From: Bacillus sp. MM2020_4
Lineage (GTDB): Bacteria; Bacillota; Bacilli; Bacillales; Cytobacillaceae
Length of the DNA: 64,000 nt
Reading direction: 5' to 3'
NCBI RefSeq assembly: GCF_011250555.1
Contig: NZ_JAANMZ010000010.1
Coordinates: 33,597-97,596 of the forward strand
This document shows, one piece after another, positions 63,182-64,000 of this stretch (the first letter of the stretch is position 1; each line of letters opens with the position of its first letter). The notes under the pieces were generated by a model, which did no database searches, had not been told where the DNA came from, and worked only from the letters and a program-made list of their open reading frames with translations. The translations under genes and the position numbers were made by a program.

Positions 63182-63880
63182 TTAAATTAAGTGTATCTCT
63201 TCCATCAGAATTTCGACATCGACAATCATGTTTCCAGCTTCATCTACTTCAATCAGCTCATCTTTTTTCATTTTTGTTAAGGTCCGGCTAATCGTTTCCC
63301 TGGTGGTTCCAATCATATTGGCAAGATCCTTGTTGGTGAATTCTGACTTTAATAAAATCGTCCCATCTGCTTGCTTCATCCCATGGTTTTGCGCAAGCCT
63401 TATAAGTAGTTTAACAATTTGTTCGTACGTATTATTAAGAATTTGTTCCTCTAACCGGTCCTGCAAATCAACGATTTTCTCACCAAGCACCTTAAATACC
63501 TTGATACAAAGCTCGGGATTTTCAATTAAGACTGATTCAAATTTTGAAATGGGAACAGCAATAAGCGTGGATGGTTCGAGAACCTCCGCATATGCAGGGT
63601 ATTCTCCTTTTCTGAAAAAGCCAACATGTGGGAACATTTCACCTTTTTTGGCCATTGCAACAATCTGTTCTTTCCCGTTCACGTCACTCTTGTAGATTTT
63701 GATTTTACCTTCAAAAATAAAGTAAACATTTTCAAGCGGATCACCCTGAAGAAAAACATGACTTTGTTTTTTCCAGTCCCTCGTAATTGCAATATCAGCA
63801 ACCTTTGTTAATTCAAAATCAGTAAGTTCACGAAAAAGAGTAAAATGAGCAAGCACTCTTTTGATTTCATCTATTTTCAT
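63182..63880 (-). CDS. Crp/Fnr-family transcriptional regulator
   Basis: 232 residues. Cyclic-nucleotide-binding-type beta-barrel (about 15-125), dimer helix (about 130-160, LGEKIVDLQDRLEEQIL) and winged helix with recognition segment TTRETISRTLTKM (near 191). The RETxxR pattern fits recognition of TGTGA. There is one Cys only, so a 4Fe-4S cluster as in Fnr is not possible. It faces hcp, whose promoter has a matching operator, so it is the likely regulator. The effector is unknown. RBS GAAGGTGATAGA. Confidence 0.88.
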   Translation of the reverse strand: MKIDEIKRVLAHFTLFRELTDFELTKVADIAITRDWKKQSHVFLQGDPLENVYFIFEGKIKIYKSDVNGKEQIVAMAKKGEMFPHVGFFRKGEYPAYAEVLEPSTLIAVPISKFESVLIENPELCIKVFKVLGEKIVDLQDRLEEQILNNTYEQIVKLLIRLAQNHGMKQADGTILLKSEFTNKDLANMIGTTRETISRTLTKMKKDELIEVDEAGNMIVDVEILMEEIHLI

Positions 63881-63912
63881 TCTATCACCTTCAACTTCTT
63901 CTCAGTTACCAT

Positions 63913-63933
63913 CTATTGTACCAAATATTCATC
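63913..63933 (-). promoter_or_regulatory. extended -10 promoter for the Crp/Fnr-type regulator
   Basis: On the minus strand TTTGGTACAATAG contains TGGTACAAT, about 40 bases before the start. No TGTGA palindrome is seen here. The remaining bases to 64000 hold no gene. Confidence 0.4.
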
Positions 63934-64000
63934 AATTGTTTACATTCATTCATATTTTTTTAAAAAGAAGTAGTGATTCCTATTTTGATTGGGAGAATGT

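Overview
The window looks like chromosomal DNA from a spore-forming, low-GC Bacillaceae (Bacillus sensu lato; a Neobacillus- or Mesobacillus-like genome would fit). Gene order follows, almost gene for gene, the Bacillus subtilis segment from gudB through the der/spoIVA/hbs/aro/qcr/dap/pan/dinG/ponA region to yppG. Strong Shine-Dalgarno sites, frequent TTG/GTG starts, many intrinsic terminators, and the genes sleB, ypeB, spoIVA, sspM, ypjB and yppG support this. I saw no rRNA, tRNA, CRISPR array, prophage, transposase or intact insertion sequence.

Layout. 1-5.7 kb: end of a CBS-ACT protein, then ypbG, ypbH, gudB, ypdA and a cytoplasmic asparaginase. 5.7-9 kb: prsW, the germination pair sleB-ypeB, and ypfB. 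9-17.5 kb: cmk, plsC, ypfD, fni, ypzI (minus), yphA, der, gpsA, yphE, yphF. 17.8-24.3 kb: spoIVA, hbs, folE-mtrB, hepS-menG-hepT, ndk. 24.5-30.7 kb: aroC-aroB-aroH-hisC-tyrA-aroA, lacking the trp genes of the B. subtilis supraoperon. 30.8-36.3 kb: a probable pseudo-amidohydrolase, ypiA, ypiB, ypiF and the qcrABC bc complex. 36.3-44.6 kb: ypjA, ypjB, ypjC (minus), then mazG-like, dapB, mgsA, bshB1, bshA, cca, birA. 44.6-47 kb: panBCD behind a structured leader that looks like a pan-type attenuator. 47-54.8 kb: dinG, an inactivated metallo-beta-lactamase-fold protein, ypmA, ypmB, aspB, dnaD, nth, ypoC. 54.8-61.7 kb: ponA and recU (minus), yppC, sspM (minus), a small unknown gene, yppE, yppF (minus), yppG and an Hsp20 gene (minus). 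61.8-64 kb: a short hybrid cluster protein gene (hcp) convergent with a Crp/Fnr regulator gene, with a perfect TGTGA-N6-TCACA site in the hcp promoter.

How the genes work together. Many encode essential metabolism: aromatic amino acids, menaquinone (hepS, menG, hepT) feeding the qcrABC complex, lysine/peptidoglycan precursors (dapB), pantothenate, biotinylation, and bacillithiol synthesis and recycling (bshA, bshB1, ypdA). Others handle replication and repair (dnaD, dinG, nth, recU), the cell wall (ponA, ypiB) and sporulation/germination.

The points most worth a second look are the panB leader, the two proteins that keep an enzyme fold but lose the catalytic metal ligands, the hcp-regulator pair, a small family of about 50-bp dispersed repeats, and genes missing from otherwise conserved neighbourhoods (trpEDCFBA, cheR, motI/ypfA, asnS). 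Comparisons with B. subtilis come from memory of that genome, not from a search. Function calls rest on recognised motifs and synteny.
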